Shown here one piece after another: positions 44,639 to 53,785 of a DNA stretch of 64,000 bases. Each line of letters starts with the position of its first letter. Positions within the stretch are counted from its first letter, which is position 1. Under the pieces are notes generated by a model that was given only the letters and a program-made list of their open reading frames with translations, ran no database searches and was not told the DNA's origin. Origin of the DNA: Natronococcus sp. A-GB1 (lineage in GTDB: Archaea > Halobacteriota > Halobacteria > Halobacteriales > Natrialbaceae); assembly GCF_029688845.1 (NCBI RefSeq), contig NZ_JARUKW010000007.1, forward strand, positions 1 to 64,000, in the 5' to 3' direction. The translations under genes and the position numbers were made by a program.

Positions 44639-46156
44639 TTAGTCGTCGCCGAAGGTGAGCGCAGGCTGGCGTCCGAGATCCTCCGACGAAGCCGAATCCT
44701 GGCTGTCTTCGGTGACGAAAGATACTACGGTGAACGTCACGAGCGCGAGCAACAGACAAATGAACGTCGGATAGCCGTCGAAGGCGGCCGTAAACACGTC
44801 GTTCGGAACGTACAGCAGCGTGTTCTCGAGTCCGTACGTCTCCGGCATGAGGACAAACAGGCCAATACGGCTGGTTGCACCGACAGCGATCGCTGCGACC
44901 GCAGCGGTAGCGTTCGCCTTCGACCAATACATCCCGAGTACGTAGGGGACGACGACGCCAGCGAGACTGATGTCGAACGCGAGCACGAGGAGGAGGCCCG
45001 TCTCGGGGAGCCGGATTGCGAAGAAGGCGCCGATGATGGCGATCGGTACGGTAAGCGTCCGCGTGACGAGGAGCAATTTGTCCATATCGGTCGCCTCGAC
45101 GTCGGACTCCTCGACACGGTAGCCGAGAACGTTGCGAGCGATCACCGACGAGGTCGCGAGGACCGCACCGTCACCGGTCGACAGCGACGCGCCGATGACG
45201 CCCGCGAGGACGAGAATCGCCAGACTGGTCGGCATCACGTCCTGCATAAGCGCGTAGAGAACGGGCGTATCACCGGGGTCGACGCCTGACTGTGCGAGGA
45301 TGTCCGGCGCAGAGAGCGCGACGATCGAGAACGGGATCCCGATGAGAAGCGTTCCGCCCGCAGCTGCAAAGCAGGCTCGCTGAGCCGTTTTTGGCGATTC
45401 AGCGGACAGGACGCGTTCGTTGAAATCAAGTGCGACCAGGTTGCCGAACGCCAGCGCAACGATCTGCGCCCAGTTGATCACCGCGCCGGACTCCGGATCG
45501 GTGAGCTGGCTCGTCGCTGTCGGACCCATCCCGCTCGGAACCGTCAACCCGTAGTTGACGAGGATGTAGCCGAGCAGCGCTAGCGACCCGACGAGGGCGA
45601 CGGCAGCCTGAATGATGTCGGTGTACGCGACCGCGAACAGCCCGCCAGTGAGCGTATACAGGAGGATAATCGCCCCGAGAATCACGATACCGGTCACGTA
45701 GCTCGTTCCAAGGAACGTCTCGAACAGAAAGCCCCCTGCGACCAGGTTGCCAGCCAGTAGGATCGTAAACGAAAGCGAGGTCACAAGCGACGCGAACAGC
45801 TCAACTGTTCGGTTGTACCGACGACGAAAGAAGTCTGGCAGTGTCAGCAGGTTCATCCGGTTGAGCGGCTTTGCAAAGAACAACCCACAAATGAGCAGAC
45901 AGGCCGCAAGACCGACCGGCAGTGCTGCGCCCGCCCAGAACCCGAACTCCGCGGAGAGATCCGTGTTCCCGAGGGTGGCGTTCGCGTCGAGTGACTGTGC
46001 CATCAGCGTCGCCGCAACGATCGGCAACACGAGGCCGCGACCCGCGACGATGTAGTTCTCGCTGTCGCCGTCGACGTTTCGGGCCATGTACAGCCCGATC
46101 GAGATACATACCCCCAGAAAGAGACCGACACCGAGAACTATCAGTACGTCGGTCAT
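44639..46156 (-). CDS. Sodium:solute symporter (SSS) family transporter
   Basis: A 505-residue protein with about 13 membrane segments. SSS features are ENYIVAGRGLVLPIVAATL near residue 33, SLDANATLGNTDLSAEFGFW, YTLTGGLFAVAYTDIIQAAV (the family signature region around residue 165-190) and VIGASLSTGDGAVLATSSVI with the Na-site serines. A purine-rich GGAGAGGTGG precedes the ATG. The substrate is not readable; its partner, the convergent ureohydrolase, suggests urea, a polyamine or a guanidino compound. Confidence 0.88.
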   Translation of the reverse strand: MTDVLIVLGVGLFLGVCISIGLYMARNVDGDSENYIVAGRGLVLPIVAATLMAQSLDANATLGNTDLSAEFGFWAGAALPVGLAACLLICGLFFAKPLNRMNLLTLPDFFRRRYNRTVELFASLVTSLSFTILLAGNLVAGGFLFETFLGTSYVTGIVILGAIILLYTLTGGLFAVAYTDIIQAAVALVGSLALLGYILVNYGLTVPSGMGPTATSQLTDPESGAVINWAQIVALAFGNLVALDFNERVLSAESPKTAQRACFAAAGGTLLIGIPFSIVALSAPDILAQSGVDPGDTPVLYALMQDVMPTSLAILVLAGVIGASLSTGDGAVLATSSVIARNVLGYRVEESDVEATDMDKLLLVTRTLTVPIAIIGAFFAIRLPETGLLLVLAFDISLAGVVVPYVLGMYWSKANATAAVAAIAVGATSRIGLFVLMPETYGLENTLLYVPNDVFTAAFDGYPTFICLLLALVTFTVVSFVTEDSQDSASSEDLGRQPALTFGDD

Positions 46157-46534
46157 CTGCCCACCTCTCCGAACTTGTTATTCGCTCGCCTGGTTCCCGT
46201 GCTGGTTGGTGCTGGGATCGCCGCCACACCCGTCGATCCGCGTTTCCGATCACGTCCTGCGAGTCGTTGGTTGGTAAGTCCCCGGTTTACGATCGAGACC
46301 ATTTTCGACACAGCACTTCAGAATCAATAACCTACAAAAAGCTTTTTCAGTGTATTGTATGGTGAATTCGGCCCTGTACAACACAAATATTGTTCGGACA
46401 TGCGCCCCTGTACCGTTCATAGACTGTGATCCTCTCCCCGTCCACACTAACACCTAATATATCCTCAAAAAGTGAATAACTGGCGGGTTAATAGCGGAAT
46501 AAATAAACAACCCCGGAGTTGCCGATGGCCGGTC
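46157..46534. other. AT-rich intergenic region, no gene seen
   Basis: This stretch of about 380 bases lies between the symporter and metal-binding lipoprotein genes. It has A/T tracts (AAAAAGCTTTTTCAG near 46335) that could end transcription, and no supportable frame. The symporter promoter must lie at its start. Confidence 0.5.
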
Positions 46535-47947
46535 TCACTCCGCACCGAGCGCTTTCTCGAACGCCGGCAGGTTGAGTTCGCGCATCTGGCCGAGGTAGTC
46601 GCCGTAGCCCGCTTCGTCCCACTCCTCGATCGTGCTCTCCATCGGCGACACCATCAGGGTGTCCTCGACGCTGTCGGCCTCCTCGGCGATCGTCTCGGCT
46701 AAGCGGTCGCCGTCGAAATAGTCCCAGAGGACGTACTCGATCCCCTCGTCCTCGAGGAAAGCAACGGTGTCGGCGATCTCCTCGCTCGAGGGTTCGGCGT
46801 CGGGCGAGAGCCCGATCGGAGTCCGAATCTCGAAGCCGTAGCGCTCGCCGAGGTACTGAAACGAGTCGTGGCCGGCGAGCACGACGGCGTCGTGTTCGCG
46901 CTCCGAGAGGCGCTCGTCGTAGGCTTCGTGAATTTCCTCGAGTTCCTCGACGTAGGCCGCCGCGTTCTCCTCGTAGATCGCCTCGTTATCGGGATCGAGA
47001 TGGGTGAGTCCGTCGCGGACGTTCTCGACGCCGCGCTGAGCGAGGACGGGGTCGGCGAAGAACTTGGCGTCGTACTCGCCGTGGCTGTGATCATGGCCGT
47101 GGCCGTCGTCGTCCGTACCATCGTGGCCGTGGTCGTCGTCCGCGTGATCGCCGTGGTCGTGGTGGTGCTCGCCGACCTCGGTCTTGAGCGCCGGCGCCTC
47201 GTAGACGACCTCGTCGTCTTCGCGCACCTCGAAGGTGAGTTCGGCGAAGCCGTCGTCGGTGCCTCGAAGGGTCATCAAATCGCTGTCGACGTCGTACTCG
47301 AGGAACGCGTCGACGTCGTCACCTTCGGCCCGAACGTCGAGGGAGTACTCGTCGCCGAGCGGGATCTCCTCGCCGTCGTCCTCCTCGACGAGTGTAGTCA
47401 GCGCCCGCCCCTCGTCGAGCGGGAGCGCCAACGGATCGTGGTGCCAGTGGCCGCCGTGGGCGTACGCGACCGTCTCGCCGTCCTCGAGCAGGGTGAACTC
47501 ACTGACGCCAAGTTCTTCGACGCGGTCGTCCTCGCCGTGACCGTGGTCGTGGCCGTGGTCGTCGTCGTACTCGAGCAGGTCGATCCCCGCGAGTGCGTCG
47601 ATCAGCGCGAGGTCGGACTCGTCCTCGAGTTCGGGGGCGGCGTCGTCGACCCAGTGCTGGAACCCCTCGGCGTCGAGGTAGACGAAGGCATCGGCTTCGG
47701 AGATTTCGGGAACGAGCGTCGACGGCGGCTCCCAGCCGTGGCCGTGTTCGCCGTCGGGGACGGCGTTCTCGACCGCCGTTTCGTCGCCGGCGACCGCGGC
47801 GGTGAACTCCGCGAGTGTAAAGAACGACGCGTACAGGTTGCTGTCCGGCGCGTCATCGTCGCCTGCCGGTTCGTCCAGACAGCCGGCGAGAGCGGCCGAA
47901 CAGCACCCACCCACCGCACCTAACACGTCGCGTCGTCCGTAGTTCAT
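46535..47947 (-). CDS. ZnuA-type metal-binding lipoprotein with His-rich loops
   Basis: A 470-residue exported protein of the cluster A-I (ZnuA/PsaA) family. Tat signal GRRDVLGAVGG and lipobox LAGC (Cys23) make it a lipoprotein. After the N-lobe (residues 35-130) come a His cluster HGHDHGHGED at 131-140, an extra acidic beta-rich insert (about 151-260), a long His/Asp stretch at 261-289 and the C-lobe (DPVLAQRGVENVRDGL, LAGHDSFQYLGERYGFEI). The usual D-P-H-x-W ligand segment reads Y-D-A-K-F-F here, so one metal ligand is lost. No permease or ATPase gene adjoins it. Zn or Ni are possible cargoes. Confidence 0.87.
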   Translation of the reverse strand: MNYGRRDVLGAVGGCCSAALAGCLDEPAGDDDAPDSNLYASFFTLAEFTAAVAGDETAVENAVPDGEHGHGWEPPSTLVPEISEADAFVYLDAEGFQHWVDDAAPELEDESDLALIDALAGIDLLEYDDDHGHDHGHGEDDRVEELGVSEFTLLEDGETVAYAHGGHWHHDPLALPLDEGRALTTLVEEDDGEEIPLGDEYSLDVRAEGDDVDAFLEYDVDSDLMTLRGTDDGFAELTFEVREDDEVVYEAPALKTEVGEHHHDHGDHADDDHGHDGTDDDGHGHDHSHGEYDAKFFADPVLAQRGVENVRDGLTHLDPDNEAIYEENAAAYVEELEEIHEAYDERLSEREHDAVVLAGHDSFQYLGERYGFEIRTPIGLSPDAEPSSEEIADTVAFLEDEGIEYVLWDYFDGDRLAETIAEEADSVEDTLMVSPMESTIEEWDEAGYGDYLGQMRELNLPAFEKALGAE

Positions 47948-48424
47948 CGATACCCTTGCTCGCCACCGGTTCCTCATAGATCCCTCGTCTCGGGTAATAC
48001 TGCTCAAAACGGCCGTTGGGCTGAGTTTCGACGGCGATAGTCGTATTCGATGTCCGTCCAGAATTCGCCGAAGCCGGCGGCTCGAACGTCGGCAGCGTTC
48101 GGTACAGAGCTTCGTCTCGTCGAGGGCTCTCCCTGCTGCTCAGAGGAACTCGACGGAGATCCTGAATCCGGACGAGCCCGCGTCCAAAATTTGAGGGGCG
48201 TAGTCTGGTTGCTATTCAAAATAACGTCTGTTCAATATTATATCATCATTACCGACGACTACCCATCGGGGGAGACGTTGTACTGTTGGCAGGGAACGTT
48301 TTTATGTCAGTAGCGGAGTCCGACGAACAGAGATGATATCTGGACAAACGTCACCCGAATTTGGCCTTTTGGTTGACGGACCAGCATATTTGGCAAGCCG
48401 AGATACGTGTTCGGAGGTGTGTTC
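47948..48424. other. Intergenic region upstream of the urea ABC operon
   Basis: This 477-base divergent gap holds the promoters of the metal-binding lipoprotein (minus) and urtA (plus). AT-rich elements AATATTATATC near 48233 and CGTTTTTATG near 48298 could be TATA boxes for urtA. No gene was supported; a 71-codon frame at 48004-48219 on the minus strand has no family features. Confidence 0.5.
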
Positions 48425-49693
48425 GTGACCGAACGGTCGCTTACCCGACGCTCGGTGCTCGCGGCCGGCTCGGCCGGTTCGCTGGCGGCCACCGCCGGCT
48501 GCGTCGGCGAGGGCGCCGTCCTCGGAATGGGAGACGGCGGCACGAACCCGACAGCGGCCGTTCTCGAGGACCGATCCGGAACGTTCGCGCTGACGGGCAC
48601 GGCGAAGTACCGGACGACGCTGCTGGCGATCGAGGAGATCAACCGCGACGGGGGGTTCCTCGGCGAGGAGCTCGAGGTCTTCGCGCCCGATCCGCAGTCG
48701 GACAACATGCGCTACCAGGATCTCGCCCGCCACGCGATCTACCAGGAGGATGCCGACGTCCTGTGGGCGGGCTACTCGAGCGCGACCCGGGAAGCGATCC
48801 GGCCGCTGATCAACGAACACGAGCAGCTGTACTTCTACACGACCCAGTACGAGGGTGGGGTCTGCGACAAGACCGTCTTCCCGCTGGGTGCGACGGCCCG
48901 CCAGCAGCTCGGCGCCGTCGTCCCCCACATGATCGAGACGTACGGCGACGAGATCTACACGGTCGCCGCGGACTACAACTTCGGCCAGCTCTCGGGGGAC
49001 TGGGTGAAGATCATCGCCGAGGAACACGGCGCCGAGGTCGTCGGCGAGGAGTACATCCCGCTCGAGGAATCTCAGTTCGGCTCGACGATCAACAACATCC
49101 AGTCGGCGGAGCCGGACTTCGTGATGTCGATGCTCGTCGGCCAGGATCACTCGGCGTTCTACGAACAGCGCCTGGCCAGCGGGCTCACCGACATCCCGGT
49201 CGGCACCTCGACGAACATGGCCCAGGAGCGCGAACACCTGCGGATCGACCCACCCGCCCTGGAGGACGTCTACGCCGGCGTCAACTACATGGAGGAGCTG
49301 CCGACCGACCGGAACGAGGTGTTCGTCGAGCGCTACTACGAGCGCTGGGACGACGCGGAGTACATCAACCAGGAAGCGCAGAACAACTACTTCTCGGTCT
49401 ACCTCTACAAGGAGGCCGTCGAGCGCGCGGGGACGTTCGAGCAGTCGGCCGTGATCGAGGCCCTCGAGTCGGGCCTCGAGGTCGAGGCCCCGGAAGGCGA
49501 GATCAGACTCGACCCCGAGACACACCACGTAGAACACACCATGCGCGTCGCACACGCCGACGAGAATCACGACATCAGCTTCGACGAACCGCGGACGATC
49601 GAGCCGGTCTTCCTCCAGGAAGCCGGCTGCGATCTGACGAGCGAAGCGGAACAGACCCAGTACGAGCCAGAAGCGTTCTACGAGGAGGCCTGA
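48425..49693 (+). CDS. urtA: Urea-type ABC transporter substrate-binding lipoprotein
   Basis: A 422-residue periplasmic-binding-like protein. A Tat signal (LTRRSVLAAG, Arg8-Arg9) and lipobox TAGC (Cys26) fix it to the membrane. The mature part has the UrtA/AmiC pattern: VLEDRSGTFALTGTAKYRTT, INRDGGFLGEELEVFAPDPQ, LWAGYSSATREAIRPLI and YFYTTQYEGGVCDKTVFPLG. The GTG at 48425 is chosen because GGAGG lies seven bases upstream. Urea is the expected cargo, supported by the complete urtABCDE set and the nearby urease; short-chain amides are an alternative. Confidence 0.92.
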   Translation: MTERSLTRRSVLAAGSAGSLAATAGCVGEGAVLGMGDGGTNPTAAVLEDRSGTFALTGTAKYRTTLLAIEEINRDGGFLGEELEVFAPDPQSDNMRYQDLARHAIYQEDADVLWAGYSSATREAIRPLINEHEQLYFYTTQYEGGVCDKTVFPLGATARQQLGAVVPHMIETYGDEIYTVAADYNFGQLSGDWVKIIAEEHGAEVVGEEYIPLEESQFGSTINNIQSAEPDFVMSMLVGQDHSAFYEQRLASGLTDIPVGTSTNMAQEREHLRIDPPALEDVYAGVNYMEELPTDRNEVFVERYYERWDDAEYINQEAQNNYFSVYLYKEAVERAGTFEQSAVIEALESGLEVEAPEGEIRLDPETHHVEHTMRVAHADENHDISFDEPRTIEPVFLQEAGCDLTSEAEQTQYEPEAFYEEA

Positions 49694-49694
49694 G

Positions 49695-50576
49695 ATGGCG
49701 GGCGCAGGTCTGCTGAACTTTGGCTTCGAGTTCGTCGAAATCTTCGCGTTCATCGTGCTGGCGACGGTCGGGCTGGCGGTGATCTTCGGCATGATGGGGA
49801 TCATCAACCTCGCCCACGGCGAGTTCATCCTCGTCGGCGCGTACGCGACGACGTTCGCGTTCGCCGCCGGCGCTCCGCTGCCGCTTGCGATGCTCACCGG
49901 CGTCGTGTTGACGGCGGTGTACGGGCTCGTCCTCGAGCGCCTGATCATCCGCCACCTCTACGGTCGACTGCTCGACTCGATGGTCGTCACCTGGGGGATC
50001 AGTCTCGTGATGATCCAGCTCACGCGGATCGTCTTCGGCAACACCGCACCGGGGATCGGGATTCCGTTCGGCCAGCTGCCGATCGTCGACGGCCCCGTCT
50101 ACTACCTCGTCCTCGCGGTCGTCGCGGTCGGGGTGCTCGGCGGGCTGTACGCGCTGTTCATGTGGACCGACTTCGGGATCCGCGCCCGCGCGACGATGCA
50201 GGACGAGGCGACCGCGCGCAGCATGGGCGTCGACACCGACCGGATGTACATGTCGACGTTCGCCGTCGGCTCCGGACTGGCGGGCCTCGCGGGGGCGCTG
50301 TACGCGCCCGTGATGACGATCACGCCCGAGTACGGCACCGGGTTCCTGATCGAGGCGTTCGTCGCGGTCGTCGTCGGCGGCGCCTCCGTCCTCGTGGGAA
50401 CGGTCCTCGCCAGCGGCCTCCTCGGCACGGTCAACGCTGCGGTGACCAACGTCGCCGGCACCTTCATGGGACAGGTCGCGATGCTGATCGCCGCGATCGT
50501 CGCCATTCGGCTGATGCCCGACGGGATCACGGGGCTGCTCGCCGACTGGCGCGAGAACCGGGGTGAGGGCCAGTGA
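49695..50576 (+). CDS. urtB: Urea-type ABC transporter permease UrtB
   Basis: A 293-residue LivH-type permease with about eight membrane segments. VIFGMMGIINLAHGEFILVG at residues 28-47 is the family opening, and IRARATMQDEATARSMGVDTD is the cytoplasmic EAA-like loop contacting the ATPases. It begins one base after the urtA stop and overlaps urtC by four bases (GTGA). Confidence 0.93.
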   Translation: MAGAGLLNFGFEFVEIFAFIVLATVGLAVIFGMMGIINLAHGEFILVGAYATTFAFAAGAPLPLAMLTGVVLTAVYGLVLERLIIRHLYGRLLDSMVVTWGISLVMIQLTRIVFGNTAPGIGIPFGQLPIVDGPVYYLVLAVVAVGVLGGLYALFMWTDFGIRARATMQDEATARSMGVDTDRMYMSTFAVGSGLAGLAGALYAPVMTITPEYGTGFLIEAFVAVVVGGASVLVGTVLASGLLGTVNAAVTNVAGTFMGQVAMLIAAIVAIRLMPDGITGLLADWRENRGEGQ

Positions 50577-51688
50577 GCGTCGACTCGAGCGACGGGCCAC
50601 TCGCCGCCGTCCGGCGACCGTTCGAGGGGCCGAACACGATGGGTAACTCACCGGCGTTCTGGCTCGGCCTCGCGGTCGCCGTCGCCGTCCTCGCGGCGAT
50701 GCCCGTTCTCTTCGGGCTCTACGCCGCGGAGGTCGGCGCGGTGTTTCTCGCCTACGCCCTGCTCGGGATGAGCCTCGCGTTCATCTGGGGGTACTGCGGC
50801 ATCCTCAGCTTCGGGCAGGTTGCCTTCTTCGGCGTCGCCGGCTACGCGTTCGGGATCGTCGCGATCAACGTCGCGACGCTGACTGGGCTGACGGTCGCTC
50901 TCATCGCTTCGATCGCCGTCTCGACGGTCTTCGCGGCGGCACTCGGTTACTTCATGTTCTACGGCGGGGTGCGGGACGTCTACGTGACGATCCTCACGCT
51001 CGTCGTCGCGCTGGTGTTGTACACGTTCATGGGTCAGACCGCGGGCGGCGAGTGGGCGGTCGGCGACGCCCGGCTGGGCGGATTCAACGGGATGAGCGGC
51101 GTTCCGGATCTCGCCGTCGGAGTTGGCTCGACCGGGGTCGAGATCGGACTGCTCGGCCACTACTACGTGACGCTGGGAGCACTCGTGGCGACCTACCTCG
51201 GGCTGCGCGCGCTCGTCAATAGCCAGTTCGGCTACGCGATGGTCGCGACCCGCGAGGACGAGGATCGGACGGCGATGTTCGGGTACGACACGACGTTCAT
51301 CAAGCTCGTCGTCTTCACGATCGGCGGGGCGATCGCCGGGCTCGGCGGCGTGTTGTTTACTACACAGAACAACTACGTCGACCCGAGCGTCTTCGGTATC
51401 ACCGCGGCCGCACTGCCGGTCGTCTGGGCCAGCGTCGGCGGCCGAACCTCGCTGCTCGGCACCGTCGGCGCCGCGCTCGCGATCCAGTTCGTCGACTACC
51501 GGCTCGCGCTCTCGGGCAGCGAGTGGGCGCTGGTGCTGATCGGCTCGCTGCTCGTGATCGTCGTCCTCCTCATGCCAGAGGGGGTCGCCCCACGGCTCCA
51601 CGAGTACGTCCTCGAGTACCGCGAGGACGCCGATCCGTCACCCGTTCCACGGGAGCCGCCCGCGGCCACCGAGGAGGTGAGCGACTGA
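50573..51688 (+). CDS. urtC: Urea-type ABC transporter permease UrtC
   Basis: A 371-residue LivM-type permease, read from the GTG at 50573. About ten membrane segments include LAFIWGYCGILSFGQVAFFG (family signature) and the coupling loop VATREDEDRTAMFGYDTTFI. The C-terminal tail (after residue 335) is acidic and proline-rich. It overlaps urtB by four bases and urtD by one (TGATG). Confidence 0.93.
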   Translation: MSVDSSDGPLAAVRRPFEGPNTMGNSPAFWLGLAVAVAVLAAMPVLFGLYAAEVGAVFLAYALLGMSLAFIWGYCGILSFGQVAFFGVAGYAFGIVAINVATLTGLTVALIASIAVSTVFAAALGYFMFYGGVRDVYVTILTLVVALVLYTFMGQTAGGEWAVGDARLGGFNGMSGVPDLAVGVGSTGVEIGLLGHYYVTLGALVATYLGLRALVNSQFGYAMVATREDEDRTAMFGYDTTFIKLVVFTIGGAIAGLGGVLFTTQNNYVDPSVFGITAAALPVVWASVGGRTSLLGTVGAALAIQFVDYRLALSGSEWALVLIGSLLVIVVLLMPEGVAPRLHEYVLEYREDADPSPVPREPPAATEEVSD

Positions 51689-52467
51689 TGGCGACGAGCG
51701 ATCCCAGCGTCAAAACCACGCCGGCGGTCGACGAAACCGGCGCGGACTCCTCGCGGATCCTCCAGACGCGCGGGCTGCGCAAGGAGTTCGGCGGGCTCAC
51801 CGCGACCGACGCCGTCGATTTCACTCTAGAGGAAGGAGAACTGCGCTGTCTCATCGGCCCCAATGGGGCCGGCAAGAGCACGTTCCTCAACCTGCTCACG
51901 GGCCAACTCGCTCCCACGGCCGGTGAGATCTACTACGACGGCGCCGACATCACGGGGTTGCCGTCCCACGAGCGGGTCGGACGCGGAATCAGCATGAAGT
52001 TCCAGGTTCCGAGCGTCTACGAGGGGCTGACCGTGGCCCAAAACCTGCGGATACCACTCCAGCAGGTCGTCGAGCCCGACGCGTTCGACGCCCGCACGCG
52101 CGAGATCCTCGAGCGCTTCGACCTGCTCGAGCAGTGGGGGACCGTCGCCGGGGAGCTCTCTCACGGCCAACAACAGCGACTCGAGATCGGGATGGCGATG
52201 GCGATGGAGCCGAAGCTCATGCTGCTCGACGAACCCGTCGCGGGGCTCTCGATCGAGGAGACCGCGGACATCGCGGAACTCCTCCGGGAGATCGCCGACG
52301 ACGACGGTGTCGCCCTGATCGTCATCGAACACGACATCGATTTCGTCGAAACGATCGCGGATCGCGTCACGGTCCTCGACGGGGGCTCGATCTTCCGGGA
52401 GGGCCCCATCGAGGAGATCAAGGCTGATCCCGAAGTGAAGCGGATCTACCTGGGGGAGGATCACTGA
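51688..52467 (+). CDS. urtD: Urea-type ABC transporter ATP-binding protein UrtD
   Basis: A 259-residue ATPase. Walker A GPNGAGKST, signature LSHGQQQRLEIG, Walker B LMLLDEPVAGLS and the switch His in VIEHDIDFVETIADRV are intact. The FQVPSVYEGLTVAQNL loop is the LivG/UrtD type. The N-terminal 25 residues are a Thr/Asp-rich extension. The start overlaps the urtC stop by one base. Confidence 0.94.
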   Translation: MATSDPSVKTTPAVDETGADSSRILQTRGLRKEFGGLTATDAVDFTLEEGELRCLIGPNGAGKSTFLNLLTGQLAPTAGEIYYDGADITGLPSHERVGRGISMKFQVPSVYEGLTVAQNLRIPLQQVVEPDAFDARTREILERFDLLEQWGTVAGELSHGQQQRLEIGMAMAMEPKLMLLDEPVAGLSIEETADIAELLREIADDDGVALIVIEHDIDFVETIADRVTVLDGGSIFREGPIEEIKADPEVKRIYLGEDH

Positions 52468-53165
52468 TGCTCGAACTTACCGACCTGCACACGTCGTACG
52501 GCAAGACACCGATCCTCCGCGGCGTCGACGTCGGCGTCGACGAGGGGGAGATCGTCGGCATCATGGGGAAAAACGGCGTCGGCAAGACGACGCTCGTCAA
52601 GGCCGTCATGGGTCTGCTCGAGGTCGACGAGGGACGCATCCGCTTCGACGGGGCCGACGTCACCGACGAGCCGGCCGACGTCCGGGCCCGTCGCGGAATC
52701 GGCTACATTCCGCAGGGCCGGGACGTCTTCCCCGAGCTGACCGTCGAGGAGAATCTGCGGATGGGTGAAACGATCAACGAGGGCGACGATCGGCTGCAGT
52801 ACGAGGCCGTCTACGACTACTTCCCCATCCTCGAGGAGCGCCGCGATCAGGAGGCGGGGACGATGAGCGGCGGCCAGCGTCAGATGCTCGCCATCGGCCG
52901 CGCGCTCGTCGGCAACCCCGAACTCCTCCTGCTCGACGAACCCTCCGAGGGCGTCCAGCCCTCGATCGTCCAGGACGTCACGCGGGACCTGAAACGGGTC
53001 AACGAGGAGCTCGGAACGACGATCCTCTTCGTCGAACAGAACCTCCACGTCGTCCAGCATCTGGCCGAACGCTGCTACGCGATCGACAAGGGGACGATCG
53101 TCGACGAACTCGAGGGCGATCGACTCGAGTCCCGGGAGGCGGTGACGGAGTACCTCGCGGTCTAA
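52467..53165 (+). CDS. urtE: Urea-type ABC transporter ATP-binding protein UrtE
   Basis: A 232-residue ATPase of the LivF/UrtE type. It has Walker A GKNGVGKTT, YIPQGRDVFPELTVEENL (the Q-loop region), signature SGGQRQMLAIGRAL and Walker B LLLLDEPSEGVQPSIV. It pairs with UrtD to drive the UrtB/UrtC permease. The start overlaps the urtD stop (TGATG). Last gene of the transporter operon. Confidence 0.94.
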   Translation: MLELTDLHTSYGKTPILRGVDVGVDEGEIVGIMGKNGVGKTTLVKAVMGLLEVDEGRIRFDGADVTDEPADVRARRGIGYIPQGRDVFPELTVEENLRMGETINEGDDRLQYEAVYDYFPILEERRDQEAGTMSGGQRQMLAIGRALVGNPELLLLDEPSEGVQPSIVQDVTRDLKRVNEELGTTILFVEQNLHVVQHLAERCYAIDKGTIVDELEGDRLESREAVTEYLAV

Positions 53166-53195
53166 GCCGCTCCGGCTCGAGTCGATCGCCCTCGG

Positions 53196-53735
53196 CTACG
53201 AAAAGCGCGCGGCGACGTCGGCCTCAGTGATGATCCCGACCGTCTCGCCGGCCTCGGTGATCATCACCGCCTTGTAGTGCTCGAGCAGGTTGCTGATCTC
53301 GTCCAACGTCGCGTCCTTCGAGACGGTCGGGAAGCTCTCGCTCATGTGCTGTTCGATCGGCTCGTCGCGGGCTTCGGAGTCGAGATGGACGAGGTCGCTC
53401 TGGCTGATCGAGCCGACCGGAATACCGTCCTGGATCACCGCGAGCTGGGAGTAAGCCTCCTCCTCCATCTTGCGGGCGGCTTCGGCGACCGCCTCGTCGG
53501 GGGCGACGCTGACGACCGCCTCGTTCATCAGATCCTCGGCGCGAACGACGTCGCTCTCGGCCGTCTCGAGGGCGTTGACGATCCGCCGAAGCGTCGAGAG
53601 GCGGGGATCGACGTCGCCGCCCTCGATCCGGGCGATCAGCGGCTGGGAGACCTCGGCGGTCTCGGCGAGTTCGCTCTGGGTCAACCCGAGTTCGGTGCGG
53701 CGCTGGCGCAGGTCCGCTGGCGTCGGCAGCTCCAT
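53196..53735 (-). CDS. XRE-type helix-turn-helix and tandem CBS regulator
   Basis: A 179-residue transcription regulator. Residues 3-60 form a lambda-repressor-like HTH (DLRQRRTELGLTQSELAETA, then VSQPLIARIEGGDVDPRLST). Two CBS motifs follow (LMNEAVVSVAPDEAVAEAAR and MSESFPTVSKDATLDEISNL), each closing on a V-G-S-I or V-G-I-I-T strand, which should bind adenylates. The ATG at 53735 is about 20-25 bases after a TATA-like GTTATAG element, so it may be leaderless. Convergent with urtE; control of the nitrogen genes is a guess. Confidence 0.9.
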   Translation of the reverse strand: MELPTPADLRQRRTELGLTQSELAETAEVSQPLIARIEGGDVDPRLSTLRRIVNALETAESDVVRAEDLMNEAVVSVAPDEAVAEAARKMEEEAYSQLAVIQDGIPVGSISQSDLVHLDSEARDEPIEQHMSESFPTVSKDATLDEISNLLEHYKAVMITEAGETVGIITEADVAARFS

Positions 53736-53751
53736 ACGACCCAATAACTAC

Positions 53752-53760
53752 GGGTTATAG
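53752..53760 (-). promoter_or_regulatory. TATA-like box of the XRE-CBS regulator gene
   Basis: On the minus strand CTATAACCC lies about 22 bases before the ATG at 53735. Confidence 0.45.
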
Positions 53761-53785
53761 AAAGGTGTTTGGGTGGTCCGGCTCG

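Noticed and set aside
46868-47923. Plus-strand frame of 351 codons opposite the ZnuA-type gene
   Set aside because: It is antisense to acidic and His-rich codons; the exported lipoprotein on the minus strand has a clear signal peptide and family motifs.
48004-48219. 71-codon minus-strand frame upstream of the metal-binding lipoprotein gene
   Set aside because: No recognisable domain and a Ser/Arg-rich composition. It sits in a divergent promoter region.
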